Shown piece after piece: positions 33,304-45,055 of a DNA stretch of 64,000 nucleotides; within the stretch, counting starts at the first letter, position 1; each line of letters starts with the position of its first letter. The stretch is from Termitomyces sp. T153 (taxonomy: Eukaryota; Basidiomycota; Agaricomycetes; Agaricales; Lyophyllaceae). The position numbers were made by a program, and so were the translations under genes. Below the pieces are notes generated by a model. The model was not told the DNA's origin, did no database searches, and saw nothing but the letters and a program-made list of their open reading frames with translations. The DNA is taken from positions 124,001 to 188,000 of the forward strand of contig JACKQL020000090.1 of NCBI GenBank assembly GCA_018296165.2, given 5' to 3'.

Positions 33304-34513
33304 TCATACCGGAGGAAGGCTAGAGGGTTTAGTCACGCCAGTACGACTCCGGCCCCACTTGATGCCAACCGTCTCGCCATCAATCTCGAGTCCATTTGCC
33401 CATGCCTGAGCAGCTAGTTCTGCATCAGCTCTTTCTTTAAAGTTTACAAATGCACATCTAAATTAAATGGAACTGAGCGCCAATACCAATAGAAAGGTAA
33501 GTGAACATACCGCGATTTTGCAACGTGCACAACGGATTTTATCTGCGTAGGCTGAACAGTGGGGAGTGATTGTAATACACGAGTTCGTATGCTAACGTCC
33601 GTTGAATCGGGTGAAAGACTGGAAAGGAAGATAGAAGTCTAGACAGGAAAGGTTCGAAAAGATGTGGTGTTAACAATCGGAGGGAAACTCACAATAGTAA
33701 CATCATCCGGGGGCTTCAATCCCTGGTTTTCTGCGTGAGTAGTCAAGATCTTGCGCGCAACAGGATCATTTTGCCCGTGGTAACGATCCTGAATGTTCTG
33801 GTGCGCCAACTCATTGTTGGCAGGTCTCTCATGCCGATATGGACACTCATTGCCACGATTACACTCCCCTTTGACGAAGAATGAGCAGATCTGTGGCCGG
33901 TTGCGTTTATAGTATGGGTCACTCCGCGCCAATTGTTTCAACATCTCCTTCCCTGCTGAGGATGCACGACCTGAGTCTAAACCAGATTTATTACCCTCTA
34001 ACTACTCTATGTCAACATAAAAATTCATCAAGTAGATATCAGAGGCACTTACCTTGCTCTCCATGTTTTGTGCGTAATATTCGCGATTGATATCGCTCGT
34101 GGGGGCTTCATGTTGCAGAGCAAGAGCCGTATCTCGTACTTGAGTGGGCAAACCGTATTCGAGGTCAAGGAGACACGTTTGACAGACATTCTTGATTTTG
34201 GCACAAGTTTGGCAAATGACGGTGGTTTTGAATCGCGCGCCAGCGCCAGGATTCCATCGAAAGACAGTAAATGGGCGTGCACAAGTACCACAGGATCGGC
34301 CATACTCTTGTTTGGACTAAATACGGTTTCAGAAGAGAAAGGAAAGAAACGAACAACAAACGAACCATTCTGACGAAGGGGTTACTGCCGAGACCTGGTG
34401 GATCCGTCAGGCAGAAGAAAAAGGATTGGACAAAGATACTCACATGTCTCGCAGAGGATAGGAAACTCGCTTTGTTCCCAGCCTGCCTTGTTAATATCGG
34501 CTTTTGGAGGCAT
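33304..34513 (-). CDS. SLT11: Pre-mRNA splicing factor Slt11/RBM22 (Ecm2)
   Basis: Component of the activated spliceosome that contacts U6 snRNA and pre-mRNA. Exons on the minus strand start [21 protein letters not shown]. Next comes the double zinc cluster: [52 protein letters not shown]. The third conserved region is a CCCH finger ([20 protein letters not shown]) followed by [17 protein letters not shown] and [12 protein letters not shown]. The C-terminal RRM spans the last two exons ([42 protein letters not shown]), with stop at 33304. Four Cys-Cys pairs plus CCCH plus RRM is diagnostic. It diverges from MET8 with 81 bp between starts. Confidence 0.95.
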
Positions 34514-34594
34514 TTCGAGCGTCTATTGTATCTACGTCGGTGTCCGTGATCAAAACAAGTTCTGCTGACCAACTCCGATTTCTGCTTTTCGTTC

Positions 34595-35398
34595 ATGGGC
34601 TCCTTACTCATAGCCTGGCAGCTCAAAAGCAAAAATGTACTTATTGTCGGCGGCGGTGAGATCGCTGCTCAACGTATCGACTCCATTCTCGTCACAGACG
34701 CTCATATAATTGTCTTGGCCCCTCATGGTGGCCTCAACCCACGTACTGAACGCCTTATCCTTGATCATTCCGACCGCATCACCTATCACGATCGCTTTTT
34801 TGTCGGTGTCGAAGAACTTCAAGGAATGGACATGGTTCTCACTGCCTTGGACGACGTTGAGCTTTCACGCGAAATCTGCAACATGTGCCGAAAGTCTAGA
34901 ATTCCCGTTAATGCTGCAGACATACCAGATTCTTGCGACTTTTATTTTGGATCGCAGATACGGGATGGGCCCCTTCAAGTGATGATCTCAACGAATGGAA
35001 ATGGGCCAAAAATGGCGAATCTGGTTAAGAAAAGACTACAAAATGCTTTGACGGGGATTGAAGGACCGGCCATAACCAAAGTCGGGGAACTTAGGGCACA
35101 GCTTAAGGCTAGGGCGCCTGGGGTCGGTGGCGAAGTAGGAAAGAGGAGGATGAAATGGATGACGAGTTTGTGCAATATCTGGGGCATGGAAGAGCTTGCC
35201 TTGCTTGATAACAACATGATCCAGCAACTGTTGGATGACGGTTGGGAGAAAGATCGAGTGCCAACATTCGTTGAGCTCAAAGGCACCTGCCTCAAACCCG
35301 GTTTCAGTCGTGGCATATCACCCACCATTGGCCCTGTGTTGGGTTTCGCTACTGGCATATTACTTACTCTCTCAGCATGGTGGATTCGACGCAGGTGA
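34595..35398 (+). CDS. MET8: Siroheme synthase Met8 (precorrin-2 dehydrogenase / ferrochelatase)
   Basis: Makes siroheme, the cofactor of sulfite and nitrite reductases, by oxidising precorrin-2 with NAD+ and inserting iron. One intronless frame of 267 residues. The Rossmann motif is NVLIVGGGEIAAQRID; it is followed by DMVLTALDDVELSREI and the family core NAADIPDSCDFYFGSQI, whose CDFYFG aspartate corresponds to the catalytic Asp of yeast Met8. GPLQVMISTNGNGPKMANLV continues the match. The C-terminus adds a hydrophobic segment (IGPVLGFATGILLTLSAWW) ending in IRRR, a likely tail anchor that yeast Met8 lacks. Shares an 81-bp divergent promoter with SLT11. Confidence 0.94.
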   Translation: MGSLLIAWQLKSKNVLIVGGGEIAAQRIDSILVTDAHIIVLAPHGGLNPRTERLILDHSDRITYHDRFFVGVEELQGMDMVLTALDDVELSREICNMCRKSRIPVNAADIPDSCDFYFGSQIRDGPLQVMISTNGNGPKMANLVKKRLQNALTGIEGPAITKVGELRAQLKARAPGVGGEVGKRRMKWMTSLCNIWGMEELALLDNNMIQQLLDDGWEKDRVPTFVELKGTCLKPGFSRGISPTIGPVLGFATGILLTLSAWWIRRR

Positions 35399-35653
35399 AA
35401 CACAGGAATCAACAATGCATACTTAATCTATCGCATCTAATGCCTATCAGTCCTTTGCTAAGCTCCTTCGGACATGATATTGTGCTTCTACTTCCAATCG
35501 GTCCCGAGGCATCAAGATCATCGAGTTTACACGCTGTGCTCGTAGCGCATCGACCAGCTTGAATCGCATCTCACACATCAAGAACGTGGACGTTGTGTGG
35601 TTGGCAATGGCGATTTGTTGCATCGTGTGGAATGGAGTCAGATCGAACAAAGA
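35399..35653. other. Intergenic between convergent MET8 and RCL1
   Basis: 255 bp separating two 3' ends. Only shadow frames are seen. Confidence 0.6.
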
Positions 35654-37111
35654 CTATACCAGTGCCCGGTTCGTATTGACGTAACCTGTTCCGTAGCAGG
35701 AATACAGAAGCTGGCTCGAGCCTGACTCTGTGGGTACAATTTTGAAAGAGGTTCCAAAGAATTGTTTGACGTCTCGTAAAAATTGTATTCTGTTCATGTA
35801 AGTATTTATTAAAACTGAACGGTAAAGCGGTGATTATTTATACGTACGTTCTTGGAGTGGGTTCACTCATGCAGCATCGCCCAACGTCCTCGCTTCCAAG
35901 AACCATCATTAAGAGAACGAGGATTTGATGTTTCCGATCCACGCAACCGCCCAGATTCACTTCAGACATAAGAGCACGAGCAGCTTCGAGGCCAACATCC
36001 TCTGGTGCTATTCCTGGCTTAGAAATGGCTTCAGAGCAATGTATTACGGAGGTAGTCGATTCCGCAAGAAGACTGAGAGCATAGCCCGGCGATCTGCGCG
36101 TAGAGACACTTAGCTCAACACATCCGATAAGAGAGGAAAAGAGATGCTAACTTTCCACTTTCATTTCCTTTATAAACGTCGGAATAGAGGTATATGTCAG
36201 GTATATAGCGATTGAGAATGGATCGCGAGGATTCAATCAATCGGTTTGAGAACTGAGGGTTGACTCGAACAGCATGACTTGTGCTGCAACGTGAGCAGCA
36301 TCCTGATAGTTTTACGGATATACGCACGCAATTCCGCGTATGCGCTTGATTTTGCCTGGTTCTACGAAGTTCAAAGTTTTGACTTGTTTGACAACTGGAC
36401 AAATGAACTGTATCTCTCCTCCACCTTCTGGTGGCGCACCACGCTTTTTTATCTATGAAAATATAAGCAACAGTGAATGGCTCGGCTCGACGGTAAAAAT
36501 CTGACCCGTAGTTCCAAACCATCCGAAATGCCAAAGAGTTGGAGATGAGGTAGAGTGACTGTCCTCAACAGGTCCACCTGCAGGACGTGACTTTCATAAA
36601 CACGTCAAAGCTTAAGTAGTGACGCACCGAAAGATCGTATTCGTCCGTTGTGATACCTTGCAATGTGAGCTGAAGCGGCTGTTTGCAAAACGGTGCAAGC
36701 ATGATTATGGGTTCAATATAGTAGCCAATCGACCGTGATAATGGGCAATCGTGTGCTAAAGCGCCACCGAAAATGACCCCAGGCTTCAACAGGATCGCAG
36801 TACCTGTACCATAGTTATTTCAGGCAGCTGTGAAATCATATCTGTCTCAAGACGCATACCGGTGACAGATATCTCAATTACTGTGCCATTCGTCACTTTC
36901 TCTAGTAACCGTAGAAGGCTCACCTCAAAGTCTTTTGAAGCCATTCAAGAGATCAAAAACATACAAGAAAGGAAGATAGCATACCTCTCAGACCAGGATT
37001 TTTGTCTTCTGAGCGGATTTTGTCGATCTTAACATGTTTACCGCTCAAAATAGAGAGGACGAGACGGGTTCTAAAGTGTTGGTGGCCACTAAACTGGAGA
37101 AGGTTACTCAT
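35654..37111 (-). CDS. RCL1: RNA 3'-terminal phosphate cyclase-like protein Rcl1
   Basis: Nucleolar protein of the U3 processome needed for early 18S rRNA processing. First exons: 37111-36985 (MSNLLQFSGHQHFRTRLVL...), 36931-36860 (DFEVSLLRLLEKVTNG), 36803-36628 (ILLKPGVIFGGALAHDCPLSRSIGYY... ending DEYDLS), then VDLLRTVTLPHLQLFGISD. A later exon has GGGEIQFICPVVKQVKTLNF and GKIKRIRG. The next reads VRVNPQFSNRLIESSRSILN and PDIYLYSDVYKGNESGKLAS. The last exon ends LLYSCYGTGYVNTNRALV. Family members resemble RNA cyclase but lack cyclase activity. Exon ends between 36560 and 35780 were not all fixed. Confidence 0.93.
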
Positions 37112-37220
37112 GGGAGTCGATGGGCTCAAAAAATATGCTTAGGTAATACAAAACACGATCGAGGCGAGATCCATTTCGGCGATCTGATCACTTTCAGTAA
37201 ACGTCTCGACTCAAATCATT

Positions 37221-38904
37221 ATGGCAACCTATTCACAGAGCGCAGACTGGCAAGGTCGTTACTTCCATATTGACCAAGTCCTAGATAAGCCAGGCCCACG
37301 TACAGACCCTTCCTTTCTTGCCGGCGATGGCGTATGCGCCTACCAACCTATTGCTGTATCCCCAAATTGATTTTGTTTCGCGATATCTAGGTCAAAGATT
37401 TTCTCAGAAATCAAGCAAAGGTTCTCGTTATTGGTGCTGGTGGACTGGGATGCGAAATACTCGCGAATCTTGCATTGACTGGCTTCAAGGACATCCACGT
37501 TATTGACATGGACACTATCGATCTTAGTAATCTTAATCGCCAGTTCCTCTTCAGGTATTGCTCTAGAGTCACTCAGACTACTGGAAGATCTGACACTTGA
37601 TCCAAGACCCAAGGATGTAGGGAAGCCGAAGGCTACAGTTGCTGCAGAGTTCATCATGAAGCGAGTACCAGGCATAACGGTGACTCCGTAAGCACATCCG
37701 CAATTGTTTGTACGCGTTCTGACCCATTGAACACGCGTTTACAGATATTTTGGGAAAATCCAGGATAAAGACGATGACTATTACATGCAATTCAACCTTG
37801 TGATATGTGGATTGGACTCCGTTGAAGCCCGTCGGTGGATAAACGCCACTCTTGTTAACCTTGTGGATCCCGAAAACCCAGAGAGTTTGAAGCCGCTCAT
37901 TGATGGTGGCACAGAAGGTATTACCACGTAATTATTCTGAACTTCCGATGCTCATGCGTTCTGTTTTTAGGTTTCAAAGGCCAAGCGCGCGTGATTTTGC
38001 CTACTATCACTTCCTGCTATGAGTGCTCTCTCGATATGCTTAACAAACCAACTGCATTCCCTATCTGTACGATTGCTAATACGCCACGTCTGCCTGAACA
38101 TTGCATAGAATGGGCATCTGTTCTTGAATGGCCCCGGGTCCAAGGAGGTTCGTTTCCTTCCTGTGTTAACCTCGAATCTTTGTCAATGCATGTAACCATG
38201 TAACAGACAAAAAGTTGGACACTGACGACCCAGAACACATTGGATGGCTTTTCCAAGTCGCTGCAGCCCGTGCCAAGGAGTTTAACATCGAGGGTGTAAC
38301 ATGGTCTTCGACTCAGGGTGTTGTAAAGAACATCATTCCAGCTATCGCCTCCACAAACGCCATCATCGCAGGTGAGTCTAATCATGATGAATACTCAGGG
38401 GGGAATCATACTTAAATATCATCTACAAGCCGCGTGTTGTAATGAGGCTTTCAAGATCGCCACGAGTTCTGCTGCCTATCTGAACAACTACTTCATGCTC
38501 ATAGGGACTGATGGAGTATATTCATACACCTTTGAACACGAAAAGCGGGACGATTGCCCTGTGTGTGGCGGTGAATCTCTCGAACTTATCATCAACTCAG
38601 AGCTCACTGTCGAACAACTCATTGAAACGTTGGTGGAGAAGCAAGATATGTAAGTCTATAATGCCAACTTCTATGAACCAGTTTGTCAACTTCTTTTTTC
38701 CTCACTTTCCCAAGTCAAATAAAGAAACCATCTCTTTCAACGCCAACTACGCAAATCTATCTGCAGGCTCCACCCCAGCTCGAAGAAGCCACTCGGCCCA
38801 ACCTAACGAAGAAGGTCTCCGACCTTGTACCCAATGAAGGAGAAGTCACAGTCACTGCCTCAACACTGCCATTCAGCTTGTCTTTGCGCATAATTTACAA
38901 TTAA
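37221..38904 (+). CDS. UBA3: NEDD8-activating enzyme E1 catalytic subunit (Uba3)
   Basis: Activates the ubiquitin-like NEDD8/Rub1 together with Ula1 and hands it to Ubc12 to modify cullins. [21 protein letters not shown] is joined to [21 protein letters not shown], the ATP-binding Rossmann motif. [18 protein letters not shown] and PKDVGKPKA follow across an intron near 37555. The catalytic Cys lies in [16 protein letters not shown]. Zinc ligands are two CxxC pairs, CYEC and [33 protein letters not shown] and the C-terminal ubiquitin-fold domain ([18 protein letters not shown]) complete it. About nine exons. Start codons of UBA3 and RCL1 are 109 bp apart. Confidence 0.96.
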
Positions 38905-39004
38905 TTGAACGACCTTATACTAGTTTTTACACGCTGTGCCAGTACTTTGGAGAGAGAAACAGCATGGACCAATTGTTAAATATATGGAAAAAATCCAGGG
39001 ATGT

Positions 39005-41150
39005 TCACCGATATATAATACATACTTTACCAAAATCGCCGTCACCCGCGCCTCCACCTGCATGCACCAACCATTGCTCTAGCAGTGGCCAGCCAGCTTC
39101 GAAGCGTACAGCCAGCTCGTCTGTATGATGTTCTCCATCTAAGAGGGTCAAAAAATCTGATGGATAGGGCCGCATCCCAGAAACACCCAGTTGTGACGTG
39201 TTCTGGTTCCAAGAGAGCCGCGAGCGAAGACCAGTGAGGTTTGAGGTAGGCAACCCAACTTTTGGCACAACAGGCGAAGGAGGCGGTCCAATCGGAGTGA
39301 TAAGAGATTGCCGTCGCGATCCGGGACGTCGAGAACCATGTCCATCTTGGGGTATCGCTGCCGTCGGGAAAGTGGGGGTTGTGACACATTCGTGGTAATG
39401 CCCCCACGCCGTACGTGGACTCCCAACTATAGATGTCAAGGGCTTTTGTAAGTCACTGCGGTTGCGGAGTTGTTCAAGAACCTTTTCGGCAGCGCTGGCT
39501 CTTCTGGCTCGATTCGTGGCGGAGATAGGGACTACCGCGATAGCAGGAGACGGGTGACCTGCAGATGGCTTTTGTCCCTTCGCTGCTGAGTGGTCGACTT
39601 CTGGGCTACCGTTCTGTCCCGGAATGGCCGACGGTGAACGAACACGGAAGAACGCGGTGGGCTGGGTTGTTAGATACGCCGGTGAAGTCGGATCAGTATG
39701 TGGCGGAGATGGTGTGTATGGAGAATATCGCACAGGCGGTCCACCAGAAATGCTGTTTCCGCGCGGGCGTGGGAAGACTGCTACGGATGCAACCTGAGAT
39801 GGGTCTGGGGGAAGGAGTACTGGGTAACGGTGAACTCTACGTAGGAAGCCCTACCCAGTGGTGAGCTTCGTCGAAAGAATGAAATCAGGACTGTTACCTT
39901 GATTACTCCAAAGCTGGTGAATCGTCTGACGTCAATACCGAGTTGGTGGACGTTATGTTCATTCATCCACTCCAGCACAGTTTTTCCAGGCTTCATTCTT
40001 GAATAGAGCCGGAGGAGTTTAGGCCAATCAGGCATCGAATGTCCTGTATTACATCAAAGATAAGCAGAGAGAAAACTATTGTTACGAACCCACTTTGGTC
40101 ACATACGGGCCACATTCATCCCGGACATGAGCCTCGTCTGCAAGCCATTGTATGCTGCTTGAAAGAGTGTACATGTTGGAAAATTGAAATATGTCAACCG
40201 TCATTATTACTTGATAGAAACTATTAGACGTCAGCACAGGAAGATAGACACCAAAAAGGAACCATACAGAAGATGCGATATCGCTTGACGAGTAAGAGTA
40301 ATATCACAATTCGCGAGATACGCTATTCGACTAACATGATTAGTTCCGTCTATAAATTTTGCAACCTAAATATGTTCATTCGTTGTGTGTGAGTTATCAG
40401 ATACAAAAGGGCCTACTTTGACCATGGTAAGGTCCCAGTTATCCTCCACTCGCTTCGAAATGTTGATCAGGGCAAGGGGTACCATCCAGTCTTGAACTTG
40501 AGGGGGGTTCGGGTAAAAGGGAAAAATCTTTAGTTCTATGGAGTTAAAACGATCTATAGCTATAGACGTTTCTGAGTACGAGTTCAAATCCTCGTATAAT
40601 TGTTCAAGAATAGCAGGTATTGCGGCAGATGTCTCGGGGTTGTGCAAGAAACCAGATTCTTTCTGTAGGTTAGTTGATCAACAATTAGGTTATCAGAGCG
40701 AAGAAGGAACCAAGGTACCTCACACGAGGAGAGAACGCGGCTAACTTTTCGAACTATGGGCTCATAACAACTGAGATCTGCAGAACGGTCGAATACGAAG
40801 CATAGATTATATCGAAAGTAGTTGCGGTCATATTTTCCCTTCAGTTCAACTGGGAAACCTATTACTCGATGGTTTTTGGTGGAACAAGTTACCAGACGTC
40901 CACAGAGCTGACTGGGCGGGATGACATATTTAGAGACATCGTCAAAATGAAAAATAAAAGGGCCAGATGATGACGAAATGGATCGCGCTGGTTCACGATG
41001 ATAATCCACGGGTGAGGTTGGAGTTGCCAGGCTTTCTGGAACAGCAATAAGACCTTCTGGAACCTGCGCAACAATCTTTGGGCCCTGTTGTACGTCGAAG
41101 ACAGAGTAGAAAACGGACTGAATGCGAGGAAGGAACGAGTCTGAGGTCAT
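39005..41150 (-). CDS. NPR2: GATOR1/SEACIT subunit NPR2 (nitrogen permease regulator 2)
   Basis: Part of the GATOR1/SEACIT complex that inhibits TORC1 when amino acids are scarce. The N-terminus SVFYSVFDVQQGPKIVAQVP is the longin domain. It is followed by SKYVIPPSQLCGRLVTC, NHRVIGFPVELKGKYDRNYF and YNLCFVFD. Exons then give ILEQLYEDLNSYSET, NWDLTMVK, KFIDGTNHVSRIAYLANCD and MTVDIFQFSNMYTLSS. The winged-helix part has LLRLYSRMKPGKTVLEWMNEH and RRFTSFGVIKGFLRRVHRYP. The last 240 residues include a long Ser/Pro-rich insert before the terminal block (DELAVRFEAGWPLLEQWL). Shares an 85-bp promoter region with OGG1. Confidence 0.94.
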
Positions 41151-41235
41151 GACTGAGGATTTTGGGGGATTTTGATCCCGCGTCTGTCGCTTCTGCTTTC
41201 AGTACTACCATACGCGTCGTGTCGTCGCCCGCGCC

Positions 41236-42597
41236 ATGACTGTTTCATTGCCTGCGTTTCAATCGCTTCCGCTATCCCTTGCGCAGCTCTCTCTTGCGGC
41301 AGTCTTGAAATGTGGTCAGTCCTTCCGTTGGACCACGGTCTCCCACGCCGATGATACTGAATATCGTTTGTGTCTACGCGACCGCGTCGTTTGTCTTCGA
41401 CAGTCGCCTACTACTCTATTCTATCGCTCTGTGTATCCAGATCCGCAACCTTCTCTTACGCAGGCTGCATTGCGGGATGCGGAAACGCTAGTTTGGCTTC
41501 AGGATTACTTTCAGCTAGACATTGACCTTGCTGCCCTCTACAACGAATGGTCTGTACGGGATCCAGTCTTTGCAAGGATGCAATCCAGATTCCAGGGAAT
41601 ACGAATACTGAGGCAAGATCCATGGGAAAATCTCGTTTCGTATGCGCTCGTCTCATATATCGCAACTCATGCCACTGACTGATTTTGCCCCGATAGTTTC
41701 ATATGTTCTTCGAATAATAATATCTCACGTATAACAAAGATGGTTCACGCACTGTGTAAACAATATTCTCCTCCTCTGTTGACTTTTCCTGGAGAAAATA
41801 CAACTTACCATCCATTCCCACCTCCGTCTGCCCTCGCTGAATCAAGTGTTTCTGGAAGTCTTCGCTCCCTCGGATTTGGCTATCGTGCCGAATTCATCCA
41901 ACGGACAGCTCGGATGCTCGTCGACACTCACGGAAGGGCGGCCCTGTCTCACGATAAACTCGAGCCTGCAGAGAAATGGCTGATGGGATTAAGAGACATC
42001 ACAACCAATGAAGCAAGAGAAGAGCTTCTAAAATTTGTCGGAGTAGGAAGAAAAGTTGCAGATTGTATCCTACTGATGAGTTTGGACAAGGTTATAGTTA
42101 TATCCCATCCCAAAGCTGACAAGAATCGTTCTAATATTTTGTGATGCAGAAAGAAGTTGTACCTGTGGATACGCATGTTCACCAAATTGCCATGAAGTAT
42201 TATGGGCTGAAAGGCAGTCCTAATGGCAAGAAGGTTAACATGACACCCAAACTTTACGAAGACGTTAACGCGAAATTATTCAATGTGTGGGGTGAATATG
42301 CAGGATGGGCACATTCGGTTAGTGGTGTTCGCGGTTTCTCGTGTCCCCTTTTCACCTTCATCTACCCAGGTCTTATTCACTGCGGATCTCAAGTCCTTCG
42401 CCTCTTATGGTCTGACCGAGGCAGCTGGTCTTTCGAATGCAACAATCGTAAATGTACTCCCTACGCCACCCATCACTCCGGCATCTTCTTCCAAACGAGC
42501 TCATGACACGTTTCTAGAGGCTTCTGATACCCTCACAGAAAATAACTATAACTATACCTTGGCCGAACGAGTCAAACGTCGCCGTCGCGTCAAGTAG
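41236..42597 (+). CDS. OGG1: 8-oxoguanine DNA glycosylase (Ogg1)
   Basis: Bifunctional base-excision repair enzyme that removes 8-oxoguanine from DNA. Exon 1 has AAVLKCGQSFRW (family N-terminal block) and ILRQDPWENLVS. After an intron: FICSSNNNISRITKMV. The helix-hairpin-helix and catalytic Lys lie in FVGVGRKVADCILLMSLDK. The catalytic Asp is in VVPVDTHVHQIA. WGEYAGWAHS and the LFTADLKSFASYG block finish the domain. The C-terminus ends KRRRRVK, a likely nuclear signal. Four or five exons with canonical splice sites. Secure. Confidence 0.96.
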
Positions 42598-42732
42598 TAT
42601 CTAAACAATCGTTTATACCTATTTTTATCACCTCATGGACGACAACGGCTACGATTCACTTGAACTTTCATGTTATCGAGTGGGAATATAGTGTTGTAGA
42701 TAGAGATACAGCCGTTAGAGGAGAAGGGGTAT

Positions 42733-44004
42733 CTACTTCTTTCTTCCTTTCCTTCCAACCGGGGGCGCTGGAGCCTTCTTCTTCATGATACCCATCGTTG
42801 GTGCGCACACTGAGCAATACCACTTCTCTGGTGTAGGCTGTTTCATACCCACGCAGGATAAATGGAACTGAGGGGAGTAAATCGAATATTGCATTAGGAT
42901 ACTGACGAGATAACGTACCCATTCGAAGGGGCAGCCACCTTCATTGTCACAGGCAATCATCTGAATCAACACTTGAGTAATGATAAGAAAATGACGTAGA
43001 TAGCAGTTCTCACGTCGCCGTAACTATGTTTCTGGCAGAAACAGTAGAGCCGTTCGTCATCAGCATCATCTCCCTCGCCCTCGGCGTCGTCGTCTCCCTC
43101 ATCCAGATCAGTATCTTGGCGAGTGATGCTACTCCGGGAGAGACGTGAAGTTGCACGCTGTGACGACGCCGGTGGGGCTACGGTGGTGGGGGAGGCCGAA
43201 CGGTGTTTAGTGGGAGTCAGTTTGACAGAAGATGCAGCCAGACGGCGCTCTGCATAATGAGATCAGGCTCACGCAAAATGGAAGGAATACAGATGACATA
43301 CTCTTCACAGCGGGCGCAACAGATATGGAAGTTGTTGACGGACTCGCACTAGAAAGGGTGGGCTGTCTAAGATCGGGTAAAGTGGGTGTTGACGTGAGTG
43401 CGTTCCGAAGACTGTCGGTAACCTGTACTGCAGGATTCTTATCGGAGAGACTGAGACTAGGCGCTGCCGTAAGAGATGTTCCCAGAGCGGAAGCATAATC
43501 CACTGTTTCGCCTTGCAATATTCTGACTTTGGCCAAGTCGGAATCGAGCCTTGCACGCGTACGAGTAATGAGGTCAATCAGAGTCTGCGCAATAACAATC
43601 TTCTCTGCAGACAATTGATCAATTTCTGCATATGCAGACTCTATCTTGGCTGGTAGAGCGTTGGATTTAGGAGAAGGCGCACGAGAGGAAGGCGAAGAGG
43701 GGACGGAGGTTGAAGCGCGGATGGAATGGCGAATATATTTAGCCGCATCTCTGTCGATTTCCTGCTGAAGATCTCGAGTCTGTATGAGTATCTCCCTGTC
43801 AAGAGCTGGAAAATACACGTACCTTGAGCTCTGCTCTCTTTAGCCTTGATTTCTTGCAAAAGGTGATTCACTTCATTAGGAAGGTTGTCGAGACCTGAAC
43901 TAGTTTTTGAGTGGCTCTAAGACTGACAAGGAAAAATATTCACTGTATATGAACTCGGATGCGATATTAGCGGCCTCCTCGAGATTCTGCACGGATCCAT
44001 TCAT
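42733..44004 (-). CDS. ING-family PHD-finger chromatin protein
   Basis: Subunit type of histone acetyltransferase or deacetylase complexes (Yng1/Yng2/Pho23 class) that reads H3K4 methylation. The N-terminus MNGSVQNLEEAANIASEFIYS leads to LDNLPNEVNHLLQEIKAKESRAQ, the ING helix. DLQQEIDRDAAKYIRH, then IESAYAEIDQLSAEKIVIAQTLIDLI continue it. A 130-residue disordered Ser/Pro linker follows. The C-terminal PHD finger reads [38 protein letters not shown], with all eight zinc ligands present, then a Lys-rich end. The subclass is not determined. Confidence 0.93.
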
Positions 44005-44238
44005 GACGGGCGGTGGTGGGTGTTGACTCAGCGTGCTTGTCTATATTTGGATCGCGAGACTTCATCTTTTCGATTGTTCTGCATTGTTCTTGTCTCGTTT
44101 TGCCTGTGTGGGATTGGCTTTCTTTCCTAGACATGCCGGGCATCCACTATTGTATTATTCAAAGATTTTCCGCTAAATTCTAGATCCGGATGTCCCCAAC
44201 TATCTTAAGATCGAATGACGCAAGTGTTCAGTTGACAC

Positions 44239-44248
44239 TATATATAAG
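44239..44248 (+). promoter_or_regulatory. TATA box of the Hsp20 gene
   Basis: TATATATAAG lies about 45 bp upstream of the Hsp20 start codon, implying a very short 5' UTR or a start near 44270. Stress-inducible fungal genes typically have such boxes. Confidence 0.6.
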
Positions 44249-44289
44249 ATGACTATGGATGGCCCATTGTTTCCCCGATATCCTATACA

Positions 44290-44867
44290 ATGTCGTCTGT
44301 CTTCTACTACGAGCCCTACTATGAATTTGAGAAGTTGCTCGATGATGCCTTTGGTTATCATCAGGCGAACGGTGGGAATCAGCTCCAGCGTCGTGGCGTT
44401 GAGAGTCCTGTTGCCAGTACCAATCGACCTCTGAAACCAAGGTACGTCTATCATTTATTTGACTTTGTCGAGCCATGACACTATTTTTTGTGCAGGATGG
44501 ATTTACACGAGGATTCTGCCAACAACATGGTTACTGCAACGTTTGAGTTACCCGGACTAAAGAAGGAAAACGTTGCGATTGACGTTCATAATGGCCGCTT
44601 GACCGTCAGTGGCGAAAGCAAATTGTCAACCGAGCACGATGAACACGGTTATGCCATCCGAGAGCGCAGGCATGGCAAGTTTTCGCGCACATTGCAGCTT
44701 CCTCAGGGGGTCAAGGTGTGTGGAGTACAACGCATCATAGCTTACGAATTTCAATTGTTTTCCTGTAGGAGGATGAAATCAAGGCTAGAATGGAAGATGG
44801 AGTTCTTCTAGTCAGTTTCCCCAAGACCAGCACCGAACTGACCCCTCGGAAGATAAATATCTCGTGA
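44290..44867 (+). CDS. Small heat-shock protein (Hsp20/alpha-crystallin)
   Basis: ATP-independent chaperone that holds unfolding proteins under heat and other stress. Three exons, 44290-44441, 44496-44715 and 44769-44867, give 156 residues. The N-terminus is aromatic (SSVFYYEPYYEFEKLLDDAF). The alpha-crystallin domain starts at about residue 52 (RMDLHEDSANNMVTATFELPG) and continues LTVSGESKLS, YAIRERRHGKFSRTLQLP, and the A-x-x-x-n-G-v-L motif ARMEDGVLLVSFPK. A clear TATA box lies upstream. Secure. Confidence 0.96.
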
Positions 44868-45055
44868 AGTGATTGCTATGGAAGGAACTTGAGATTTGTT
44901 ACGATTCGTGTACTATAATCTACCTTACGCAGGTTTCGCAATGATGCTGTTTTTTGCCCTTGTGGAAAAACATTAATCAACAAAGTCACGGTCGCGTCGG
45001 TATCCTGCCGAAGCTAGATTAAAGTGTAGTGTACCCGCTGACTCTTTCTTCCATT

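Noticed and set aside
35447..35650. 67-codon minus-strand frame after RCL1
   Set aside because: Lies beyond the conserved Rcl1 end (NTNRALV stop) in the spacer between convergent genes.
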